DNA from: a virus
IMG/VR virus record: IMGVR_UViG_3300037504_000304
Location: 1 to 49,821 of that record
Direction: 5' to 3' (one strand)
DNA length: 49,821 nucleotides
The notes under the pieces are model-generated. The model was not told the origin of the DNA. It saw only the letters and a list, made by a program, of their open reading frames with translations, and did not search any database. Below, piece after piece: positions 38,891 to 45,154 of this stretch. The translations under genes and the position numbers were made by a program. Position 1 is the stretch's first letter; every line of letters begins with the position of its first letter.

Positions 38891-39226
38891 TTGTTGACTC
38901 CGCAGAGAGCCATACGCAACAGGTGTTTAGACTGCATGGGCGGTTGCATATCAGAGATCCGCGCATGCTCTGCCCGGTACCCCGGACCCAGAGACGCCGG
39001 CGGTCCAGACGCCTGCTACCTGGTACCGTATCGACTGCCAAGCGGAACGGACGGCAAGGCCCATTGGACCAGGGTCAAAGCCATACGCAAGGAGTGCCTG
39101 AACTGTAGCGGGACGTCACAAGCTGTCGAGGAATGCCCCTCACGGGATTGCCCGTTATGGCGGTATCGGTTCGGCGTGCGACCGCAGACAGCAGCCAAGC
39201 GTAAGGCTAAGGCAAAGGCCACCTAA
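38891..39226 (+). CDS. Cys-rich twin-motif (zinc-ribbon-like) protein
   Basis: Two copies of AIR-x-x-C-x-x-C: AIRNRCLDCMGG...ACSA...CYLVPYR and AIRKECLNCSGT...ECPSRDCPLWRYRFG. Each has the spacing of a four-Cys zinc-binding unit. Such proteins are common in phages, of unproven role. TTG 38891 follows GGAG by 8 bases and avoids the 64-base overlap demanded by GTG 38822, so 111 residues are given; the start is uncertain. The basic Lys/Ala-rich tail may bind nucleic acid. Confidence 0.65.
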   Translation: MLTPQRAIRNRCLDCMGGCISEIRACSARYPGPRDAGGPDACYLVPYRLPSGTDGKAHWTRVKAIRKECLNCSGTSQAVEECPSRDCPLWRYRFGVRPQTAAKRKAKAKAT

Positions 39227-39258
39227 CTAGTCCACACGAGGCGCTCCCTGTCGGAGCT

Positions 39259-39270
39259 CCTTTCCACGGT
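39259..39270 (-). repeat. Inverted ACCGTGGAAAGG box
   Basis: A perfect copy of the 12-base box in minus orientation, touching the terminator at 39271. No minus-strand gene follows it, so it cannot be a ribosome-binding site for a known gene here. It may mark the end of a mobile or recombinable array. Confidence 0.82.
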
Positions 39271-39301
39271 GCCCCCGGGCTTTCCACCCGGGGGCTTTTT
39301 T
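39271..39301 (+). terminator. Strong intrinsic terminator
   Basis: Perfect 9-bp stem GCCCCCGGG / CCCGGGGGC, 7-base loop, then six T (39296-39301). It ends the early module unit after the Cys-rich gene. A promoter begins 17 bases later for the next unit. Confidence 0.93.
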
Positions 39302-39317
39302 GTGCCTTGTACCCAAT

Positions 39318-39346
39318 TTGACACCAACCACAATATGTGGTATAGT
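39318..39346 (+). promoter_or_regulatory. Promoter of phosphoesterase gene (leaderless)
   Basis: TTGACA (39318-39323), 17 bases ending CCACAATATGTGG, TATAGT (39341-39346). The CCACA-ATA-TGTGG run is an inverted repeat abutting the -10, an operator-like site. Six bases separate the -10 from ATG 39353, so transcription should start on that ATG. Confidence 0.82.
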
Positions 39347-39352
39347 GTCAGC

Positions 39353-40213
39353 ATGAAAACAACGGGGATATTCAAGGTAGCCAGCTACCGTATCGACCTG
39401 CCGAATCTATCCACACCTCTATACATCGCGCCTCTTGGGGACATCCATTATGGCGCGGTCAACCATGCCGCCGGCCACTTCCACGACCACCTAGCCGAGC
39501 TAGCCGAGCTTGGGGACTCCTGTTACATCCTGGGGATGGGGGATTATCTCGACCTGTTCTCCGCAGCGGAGCGAGCCAAGGTCTCCGAATTGCACGAGAC
39601 GACTTCCGAATACTTGGCGAGGCATGCCCAGGAGCAGGCGGACGAATTCGCCGACATACTGGAGCCCTGGCGGGGCCGCATAATCGGGTTGATCGAGGGC
39701 AATCATCACGGCGTGCTTCAGATTGGCAACGTAACCCAGACTTCGACAGAGTACCTAGCGCACAAGTTGGGCGCCAACTACCTTGGCGTAATGTCTGTCA
39801 TCAACCTGGACATAAGGGTGTCGACGTCCAGGACCAACCTCGTTGTCTGCGCGCATCACGGGGTAGGAGCAAGCAGATACGCCGGTGCAAGCTTGCGAAA
39901 GGTCGAACAGCAGGCGGAGTGCGTTGAAGCAGACATCTATCTTATGGGTCATGACCACGCCGAGTCACATGCCGCAGACGTCCGGCTCCGCCTAGTCAAC
40001 GGGAAAGCCGGACCAGTCCTCGTCGAGAGACCGATACGAGTTATGAGGACAGGAGGGTTCCAAAAGAGCTACGAAAATAATAAATCCTCTTGGCTGGTCG
40101 ACAAAGCAGCGAAACCGCGGCCCTTAGGGGCACCGATTATCCAAGTAAATCTCTCGAGAGACGAAGAGCAGGGCAAACGCATGTTGCGCAAACGCATGAG
40201 GGTACTCGCATGA
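39353..40213 (+). CDS. Calcineurin-like metallophosphoesterase
   Basis: 286 residues from ATG 39353; the longer frame from 39269 would run through the promoter. All family motifs are present: GDIHYG (D30, H32), GMGDYLD (D64), EGNHHG (116-120), AHHG (167-170) and GHDH (199-202). These bind two metals in phosphodiesterases or nucleases of the Mre11/SbcD type and in phosphatases. Phage copies often process DNA or nucleotides; substrate unknown. The stop overlaps the next start in ATGA. Confidence 0.9.
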   Translation: MKTTGIFKVASYRIDLPNLSTPLYIAPLGDIHYGAVNHAAGHFHDHLAELAELGDSCYILGMGDYLDLFSAAERAKVSELHETTSEYLARHAQEQADEFADILEPWRGRIIGLIEGNHHGVLQIGNVTQTSTEYLAHKLGANYLGVMSVINLDIRVSTSRTNLVVCAHHGVGASRYAGASLRKVEQQAECVEADIYLMGHDHAESHAADVRLRLVNGKAGPVLVERPIRVMRTGGFQKSYENNKSSWLVDKAAKPRPLGAPIIQVNLSRDEEQGKRMLRKRMRVLA

Positions 40214-40449
40214 TCACATTGTTAGTGGCCGGTTATCTCACCATCGGGGTAGCCGCAGCGGGAGCTGCGGCTTGGCTTACGTACAAATGGGGAAGGTTTT
40301 GGGGTTCGCCTAACCTCGGCATCATATGGAGCGGGGTTATAGGCGCCGTTGTCGGCGCAGCGTGGCCGCTCCTGTTCGCTTTACTTGTTGGCGCGCTGCT
40401 CCGAGAGTTCGCTTTTGATCTCATGGACAACGATGATTTTGAGGCATAG
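40210..40449 (+). CDS. Small membrane protein with two spans (79 aa)
   Basis: Two hydrophobic segments (about 3-22 and 36-63), the first followed by WLTYKWGR, and an acidic end (DLMDNDDFEA). Not a recognised holin. It is coupled to the upstream stop by ATGA and followed with no gap by the sigma-like gene. Confidence 0.65.
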   Translation: MITLLVAGYLTIGVAAAGAAAWLTYKWGRFWGSPNLGIIWSGVIGAVVGAAWPLLFALLVGALLREFAFDLMDNDDFEA

Positions 40450-41019
40450 ATGCAACTAACAGACGCAGATGCACGGTTGATCACAGGGTACGCAAAACGC
40501 AGGTTTGGCGAGGCGGGCGAAGAGATCGCGCAGAACGCCGCGCTACGCTTACTTCAAGACACGAACTACACAGAGCAGGGTAAACGCAATAGCTACATAC
40601 TGAGAGCCGTACATATGGCCGGGGCCAGCTATTACCAGGGAGACTGGCATTCCAACAACACCGAGGTGCTGGACGAGTCAGACCATGAGCCATGGATGGT
40701 CTACCAAGACCACGGAGCGGACTACGGCGACGAAGTCCACACTGCGTTTGCTGCACTATCAGACCAGTTCCGCGGTGTAGCTGAACTACGCTATATGAGA
40801 GATATGTCCTGCAAACAGATAGCGGAGGCACTTGGCATACCGGTAGGCACCGCATTAAGTCGGGTCTCACGCGCGCGTGACCGGCTCACATCGAGTTTAT
40901 CTGGTTACGCAAAAACGGAGTACCGGATAAACGCCAGCAGGACAATCGGCTACAGGCACTTCTCTACCACCGGTCAACGTCGTCGTCCTCTGGGTGCGGG
41001 TGTGCGTAGATCTGCGTAA
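40450..41019 (+). CDS. ECF-like RNA polymerase sigma factor
   Basis: 189 residues. The C-terminal region (about 99-150), AFAALSDQFRGVAELRYMRDMSCKQIAEALGIPVGTALSRVSRARDRL, is a clear sigma region 4 HTH. The weaker region 2 lies at 18-60 (EIAQNAALRLLQDT, SYILRAVHM). The C-terminal extension after 150 is basic and not part of the usual fold. Such a factor could redirect host polymerase to non-consensus phage promoters, perhaps middle or late ones. It sits in the short unit started by the promoter at 39318. Confidence 0.8.
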   Translation: MQLTDADARLITGYAKRRFGEAGEEIAQNAALRLLQDTNYTEQGKRNSYILRAVHMAGASYYQGDWHSNNTEVLDESDHEPWMVYQDHGADYGDEVHTAFAALSDQFRGVAELRYMRDMSCKQIAEALGIPVGTALSRVSRARDRLTSSLSGYAKTEYRINASRTIGYRHFSTTGQRRRPLGAGVRRSA

Positions 41020-41106
41020 ATTGATTGGTTATACACCATAGAACCCTGATTGTCAGCACCTTTTCGAACTTTTCTTTCAAACGCCGAAATTTGTCCGAAT
41101 TTAGCC

Positions 41107-41136
41107 TTGACATGAGCCCAAAAGTCATGATACACT
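41107..41136 (+). promoter_or_regulatory. Promoter before excisionase-like and ERF unit
   Basis: TTGACA (41107-41112), 18 bases, TACACT (41131-41136). Six bases separate the -10 from an ATG at 41143, matching the leaderless spacing seen elsewhere. However, the frame from 41143 is not protein-like, and the HTH gene at 41180 has its own AGGAGG. A short leader is the likelier reading. Confidence 0.75.
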
Positions 41137-41179
41137 CTAAGCATGACGCATAAGGAAGACCAACCGATAAGGAGGGCTG

Positions 41180-41380
41180 ATGGAGCGACTCTACACTATC
41201 CGCGAGGCCTGCCAGACGCTGCGGAGCAGCCACGACACGCTGTGGAAGCTGCGCAATCAGGGCTACCCGCCTGGCCGCCGACTTGGGGGCCGGGCGCTGT
41301 TCACCAAATCACATTCAACCGCCGCTACGCACCACCAAGAACGTGGACGACCTCGTAGCGAGCTGGGAGACGCACTATGA
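41180..41380 (+). CDS. Excisionase-like HTH protein, possible frameshift near the end
   Basis: ATG 41180 follows AAGGAGG. Residues 4-44 match the MerR-like or excisionase HTH (LYTIREACQTLRSSHDTLWKLRNQGYPPGRRLGGRALFTKS). The in-frame tail (HSTAATHHQERGRP...) is unlike the usual end, whereas another phase from about 41314 to TGA 41384 reads HIQPPLRTTKNVDDLVASWETHYD, a natural tail. A one-base error or frameshift is likely. Probably a transcriptional regulator; no integrase accompanies it. Confidence 0.68.
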   Translation: MERLYTIREACQTLRSSHDTLWKLRNQGYPPGRRLGGRALFTKSHSTAATHHQERGRPRSELGDAL

Positions 41381-41643
41381 CTGAACTGCAAGCGCAAGAA
41401 ACGCAGCCGTTGGAACTAGGCCCGCGCCTTATTGCGGGATTCGGCGAGGCATACGACTACCTGTTAGCAAGTGGCTTGGACCCCTACGTCGCTGTACGCG
41501 CCGCCAACAAAGCACATAGGCGCAGCAGCATGCTCCAGGAGGTCCACCGTACCCTGGGCCTTCTGGCCCAATACGTCGAGGGTGATTTCCTGCGGAATCA
41601 GGCTATCGATGCGCAGAACAAACTGTTTCAAACCCTTCTGTAA
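41377..41643 (+). CDS. Hypothetical helical protein (88 aa)
   Basis: Helical, with an Ala/Leu-rich middle (AGFGEAYDYLLASGLDPYVAVRAANKAHRR) and LGLLAQYVEGDFLRNQAIDAQNKLFQ. ATG overlaps the end of the HTH gene. Not recognised; the recombination genes lie two genes downstream. Confidence 0.68.
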   Translation: MTELQAQETQPLELGPRLIAGFGEAYDYLLASGLDPYVAVRAANKAHRRSSMLQEVHRTLGLLAQYVEGDFLRNQAIDAQNKLFQTLL

Positions 41644-41655
41644 GGAGGACGTAGC

Positions 41656-42045
41656 ATGTGGTTCTACACAGACATTCCAGACGGGCACATTGAGCCGCTG
41701 TTTTGGGTGTGCGCCGACGAGAGCGACGGCCACGCCGTAACCGGCTTGGTCGATGCCTGGACGGGCGAGGTCGTAAACCCTGAGACATTGCCGACAGACA
41801 CCTACGAGGCCCTGCGCAGGCAGGCCTACGAAGACAACGGCATCGGGTACGAGATCTGCCGTCCGCACATGGCTCTGGAGATCCAGGCCAGGACGGATAA
41901 CAAGGTTGTACGAACCCGTGACCAAGCCCGCAAACGGTACGAGGTAGCCGTTCGGGCAGACCATGAGTTGACCTGGGAAGATTGGGTAGCCGCCGAGGAA
42001 GCGCGAGCCGCCAAGCACAGCGCAGCCCCGGCAGCCACCGTATAA
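41656..42045 (+). CDS. Hypothetical protein (129 aa)
   Basis: Begins after AAGGAGG. N-terminal beta-rich part (MWFYTDIPDGHIEPLFWVCADE), a middle with a Trp/Thr turn (VDAWTGEVVNPETLP), and an Arg/Ala/Glu helical C-terminus. Not recognised. Sits between an unknown and the ERF gene, so a recombination-linked role is possible. Confidence 0.65.
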   Translation: MWFYTDIPDGHIEPLFWVCADESDGHAVTGLVDAWTGEVVNPETLPTDTYEALRRQAYEDNGIGYEICRPHMALEIQARTDNKVVRTRDQARKRYEVAVRADHELTWEDWVAAEEARAAKHSAAPAATV

Positions 42046-42064
42046 GGAAAGAGGAGCGTAAGCC

Positions 42065-42880
42065 ATGACCACCGACGAGATCAAGCAACTCAGCGTGTAC
42101 GAGCGTCTGTTAGGCGTGATGGGCGATTTGCCCTACTTGGAGAAGGAAGACAAGCGTGTCAACAACCAGTACCGGTTTGCGAGCTACGATACCCTGGCTC
42201 TCAAACTCCAACCGCTTCTTGTCAAATGGCGGCTGGTCTGCATAACCGATCTGGCGGACTGGTCCCAGGACGGCAACCGCACAACCGCAATAGTCAAGGT
42301 TTCCATGGTCAGCGTCGATGCCCCGACGGAGCGCGTCGAGGTCACCAGCTTAGGGTATGGCGTTGACAATCAGGACAAGGGGCCCGGAAAAGCACTGACC
42401 TACGGGGCCAAGAACGGCCTCCTGAAGATGCTCAACGTGCCATGCGGGGAGGACCCGGAACGCGACCTGATTGACCACGTCCCTGGCAACGCGTCGGCTG
42501 ATACGCCGGCTGAGCCCAAGCCGGACATCGGCAAATTCCGCGACCTGACCGGCGAGCAGTTGGCCTATGACCTGCAACAGTTCTGCGAGGCTCTCGGATG
42601 GGACCGCGACTCGCTACGAGCACACGCCAAGCAGTTCGGCAAAGGCCGGGACGCCTTGGTTCTCGCAGCCCAGGACGCCGCAACACGCCACATCAAAGAG
42701 TATGGGACGCCTGATCCCAACATTCTTGTCCCGGAATCTACCGAGTGGTTGGAGGTCTACCACGCCTACCGGATGGCCGCCTTGGAGCCCGACGACCCCG
42801 ATATGAGCGAACAGTCCATGCAGGAACGCGCGATTGAGCTCTGGTCTCAATTCCACCAACTTGAACCGGCGGGGGCATAG
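42065..42880 (+). CDS. erf: ERF-family single-strand annealing protein
   Basis: 271 residues. The ERF signature is at about 97-130: YGVDNQDKGPGKALTYGAKNGLLKMLNVPCGEDPE. The N-terminal half has the family pattern (NQYRFASYDTLALKLQPLLVKW, IVKVSMVSVD). The C-terminal third is helical and acidic. ERF proteins bind single strands and anneal complementary DNA for recombination-dependent replication or circularisation. It precedes Gp157-like and SSB-like genes, a common trio. Confidence 0.88.
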   Translation: MTTDEIKQLSVYERLLGVMGDLPYLEKEDKRVNNQYRFASYDTLALKLQPLLVKWRLVCITDLADWSQDGNRTTAIVKVSMVSVDAPTERVEVTSLGYGVDNQDKGPGKALTYGAKNGLLKMLNVPCGEDPERDLIDHVPGNASADTPAEPKPDIGKFRDLTGEQLAYDLQQFCEALGWDRDSLRAHAKQFGKGRDALVLAAQDAATRHIKEYGTPDPNILVPESTEWLEVYHAYRMAALEPDDPDMSEQSMQERAIELWSQFHQLEPAGA

Positions 42881-42883
42881 GGC

Positions 42884-43354
42884 ATGAGCAATGTAATTCA
42901 CGCATTCGACACAGAGCTAGGCTGGGACGAGGAGGACGAACTTGATCATTCATGGGTCGATACCGTCGACCCAAACGAGGAGATCAAGCGCCTGGCCCAG
43001 GAAGAAATCAACCTGAAGATCGCCATGGACGGTATCAAGAAGACCAAACAGGACCTGGCGGCGCGCGAGCGCCGCCTTCACGCCCGCATGGAGAAAGTCA
43101 AACAATGCCGGCGGGACGTTCAGGCGGTCCACAACATGTCCAAGGTGGTCTACCCCGAGTTCACGGTTTGCCTGCGAGGAAACGGCGACACCTTGAAGTG
43201 CGTTGACCGGGAGGCCGTGCCTGAGGAGTTTCGAAGGCATTCCTGGACAGAGGACAAGGCCGCGGTTAACAAGCATTTCAAGAAGACCGGCGAGGTACCG
43301 CCGGGCTACGAGGTAGAAGAAGGCAAATCAACAAGCGTTATTTTGACGCAGTAG
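42884..43354 (+). CDS. Gp157-like phage protein
   Basis: 156 residues. A coiled-coil N-terminus (about 30-80, Glu/Lys/Arg), then FTVCLRGNGDTLKCVDREAVPEEFRRHSWTEDKAAVNKHFKKTGEVPPGYEVEEG. This is the Gp157 pattern: beta-rich segment, VPEEF, DK-A-x-x-x-x-K-x-G, and a closing P-G segment. Family members appear with phage recombination genes and were linked to phage-resistance phenotypes in Streptococcus; biochemical role unclear. Four bases follow the ERF stop. Confidence 0.82.
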   Translation: MSNVIHAFDTELGWDEEDELDHSWVDTVDPNEEIKRLAQEEINLKIAMDGIKKTKQDLAARERRLHARMEKVKQCRRDVQAVHNMSKVVYPEFTVCLRGNGDTLKCVDREAVPEEFRRHSWTEDKAAVNKHFKKTGEVPPGYEVEEGKSTSVILTQ

Positions 43355-43362
43355 GAGGCGCT

Positions 43363-43872
43363 ATGCCATTTCCAAAGAAAACGATCGACATGAACGAGAC
43401 TGACACGAACGCAAGTGGCGGCGGGGCTATCAGCAGGTTTGAAAATGGCGTGTGGTATAGCGCCCTGATGGTTGATTTTGAGGAGCGCGAGAACGACAAG
43501 GGTCCTTACGTATTGCTCACCTTTATGGTGTTCAACGACGAGGGTTACACGATGACGGTGCGGGACTTCTGCTCCCCCAACATGGATTGGAAGTTGCGCA
43601 AGTGGTTTGGACTGGTGGCCGATTTTGAGGGGTGCGACACGGTTGAGGTTGACTTCAATCGGCTCATGAACCGGCATTGCAAAGTCACCCTCAAAGACAA
43701 CTACAAGGAATCCAAGTTCAAGGAGATTGATAAATACCAGAAGACCGGCCCGGACAACATGCCGAACGACCACGTGCTTCGGGAGCAGACCAGCCGTAAG
43801 GGTCACGCTAACGCAAGCGTTACAACCCAGCCCCGCCCCAAGGTGACGGACGACGAAGAAATCCCTTTCTAG
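43363..43872 (+). CDS. SSB-like protein (DUF669-like) with acidic tip
   Basis: 169 residues. An OB-fold-like N-terminus (about 20-110; SRFENGVWYSALMVDFEER, YVLLTFMVFNDEG, CKVTLKDNY) fits DUF669-like phage single-strand-binding proteins. The C-terminus is a disordered Pro/Lys/Thr region ending DDEEIPF, like the SSB tip that recruits partner enzymes. It probably coats single strands for the ERF protein and primase-helicase. Confidence 0.75.
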   Translation: MPFPKKTIDMNETDTNASGGGAISRFENGVWYSALMVDFEERENDKGPYVLLTFMVFNDEGYTMTVRDFCSPNMDWKLRKWFGLVADFEGCDTVEVDFNRLMNRHCKVTLKDNYKESKFKEIDKYQKTGPDNMPNDHVLREQTSRKGHANASVTTQPRPKVTDDEEIPF

Positions 43873-43882
43873 GAGACACGAC

Positions 43883-44166
43883 ATGAAATACGTAGTTGTT
43901 ACCACAGACAAGGACAGACAGGGCGTTTTTGGTGGGTACCTGAAAGGCGGTAGTGCCGACGCCGGGGTTGTTACGTTAGTTGATGCCAGAATGGCCGTGT
44001 ACTGGTCCCAGGAAACGCGCGGGGTGCTGGGGCTGGCGTCTATTGGTCCGCAATCGGGCAGCGCATTACGCCTCCAGTTCCTCTCATTGAACTCAACGGT
44101 GTTACCTCGGTGATTGAGTGCACCCAAGAAGCGACCGCTCAGTGGGAGCTGGGGCTATGGGATTAG
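43883..44166 (+). pseudogene. DUF6948-like gene broken by a frameshift
   Basis: The frame from ATG 43883 reads well to GPQSGS (about 44062), then becomes noise and stops at 44113. The -1 frame from about 44062 reads RITPPVPLIELNGVTSVIECTQEATAQWELGLWD to TAG 44166, which is the expected C-terminus of the DUF6948-type family. No slippery heptamer is visible. A missing base in assembly or a true frameshift is likelier than programmed slippage. Intact, it would be about 94 residues. Overlaps the next start. Confidence 0.8.
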
Positions 44167-44756
44167 AGGTTTGCGAGGGCAACGGCTATGGCAACGGCCA
44201 CGGCTACGGCTTCTGCTACGGCTACGGCTACGGCTACGGCCATGGCTACGGCTACGGCCATGGCTACGGCTATAGCTACGGCTACGGCCACGGCCACGGC
44301 TCTGGCGATGGCAACGGCTATGGCAACGGCCACGGCTCCGGCTACGGCAACGGCCACGGCCACGGCTACGGCTACGAAGACGGCGACGGCTCCGGCTACA
44401 GCTACGGCTACGGCTACGGCTACGACGACGGCCACGGCTACGGTTACGGCGTAAGCGGTGCAGTCCTACACATTCCTGAAGACAGTGCGTGGACGGCTTA
44501 TCACTATATAGTGAAGGGGGAGAACGGTGCCTATTATCTTCGTGGCGGCAGGGCTGTGGAGATTGGCCAGCATTTACACGAGGACGATATAAAGATGTGT
44601 TCTCGCGGATTGCATGCTAGTTTGTCGCCAGATGACGCTCGCGATTATCGCCCGTTAGGAGACGCGGTGCTGACGCTTGTGAGTGTTTGGGGGAGAGTGC
44701 AACTCGATAGGGACAAGCTAGTTGCAACAGACCGCATGATCGTGAAGGAGTTGTGA
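44157..44756 (+). CDS. Gly-Tyr-rich repeat protein with DUF7666-like domain
   Basis: ATG 44157 follows GGGAGC and is used instead of GTG 44118. Residues about 8-98 are an almost pure string of G-Y, G-H, G-N and G-S dipeptides. Residues 100-199 are a folded domain (AVLHIPEDSAWTAYHYIVKG, CSRGLHASLSPDDARDY, DAVLTLVSVWGRVQLDRDKLVATDRMIVKEL), close to the DUF7666-type domain of phages. The low-complexity part suggests phase separation or a flexible linker. Confidence 0.7.
   Translation: MGLEVCEGNGYGNGHGYGFCYGYGYGYGHGYGYGHGYGYSYGYGHGHGSGDGNGYGNGHGSGYGNGHGHGYGYEDGDGSGYSYGYGYGYDDGHGYGYGVSGAVLHIPEDSAWTAYHYIVKGENGAYYLRGGRAVEIGQHLHEDDIKMCSRGLHASLSPDDARDYRPLGDAVLTLVSVWGRVQLDRDKLVATDRMIVKEL
44178..44450 (+). 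repeat. GGCTAC-type hexamer tract
   Basis: An imperfect tract of six-base units (GGCTAC with GGCCAC, GGCAAC, GGCTCC variants) encoding Gly plus Tyr, His, Asn, Asp or Ser. Gly codons are almost always GGC, the second codon varies mostly at bases 1 and 2. Expected to change length easily. Confidence 0.92.
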
Positions 44757-44757
44757 A

Positions 44758-44955
44758 ATGGCCATGGTAGCCCTGCTGATCGCACTGGGGGTGTTCCTTG
44801 TAACCATCGCAGTCGGCGTAGTGCTTCGAACCGTCAGTGAAGATCTGCGTCTCGTTGAGCAGGAGATCGACCAGCTTGAAAAGCGGCTCTTTATCTTGGA
44901 AGCCCGCCTAGACGAGTTCCAGTCGGGATGGTTGAGGATGATTGGAACACCGTAG
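44758..44955 (+). CDS. Small membrane protein with coiled-coil tail (65 aa)
   Basis: One strong span (about 3-23, ALLIALGVFLVTIAVGVVL) and a helical Glu/Leu-rich tail (RLVEQEIDQLEKRLFILEARLDEF). ATG follows AAGGAG by 7 bases. It resembles a small membrane-anchored coiled coil. No lysis gene nearby, so role unknown. Confidence 0.68.
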   Translation: MAMVALLIALGVFLVTIAVGVVLRTVSEDLRLVEQEIDQLEKRLFILEARLDEFQSGWLRMIGTP

Positions 44956-44983
44956 CGTGCCGGCAAGGGAAGGAGTAAAGGTA

Positions 44984-45145
44984 ATGCAAACCATAACGTG
45001 GGACCAGCTTGTCTTGGCTCTGCAAACCCTTTACGGGGATGAGATAACAATCTATATGGATGGCGACTGTTTGCGAATCATTCGCCCGGGTGATGAGGAC
45101 GAGTGGCCTGATGGTCGTTTGGTTGTCTCTAAGGATACCGGGTGA
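44984..45145 (+). CDS. Small hypothetical protein (53 aa)
   Basis: ATG 44984 follows AAGGAG (44970-44975). Mixed alpha/beta with an acidic end (ITIYMDGDCLRIIRPGDEDEWPDGRLVV). An in-frame ATG at 44942 lies in the previous gene. Not recognised. Confidence 0.65.
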   Translation: MQTITWDQLVLALQTLYGDEITIYMDGDCLRIIRPGDEDEWPDGRLVVSKDTG

Positions 45146-45154
45146 TGTGCCAAC

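Noticed and set aside
41143-41358. Leaderless 71-codon frame after the promoter at 41107
   Set aside because: Spacing fits the leaderless pattern, but the protein is Pro/Ala noise and overlaps the recognised HTH gene in another frame.
44163-44435. Minus-strand Ala-Val dipeptide frame opposite the hexamer tract
   Set aside because: A by-product of GGCTAC repeats read backwards; no start context or promoter.
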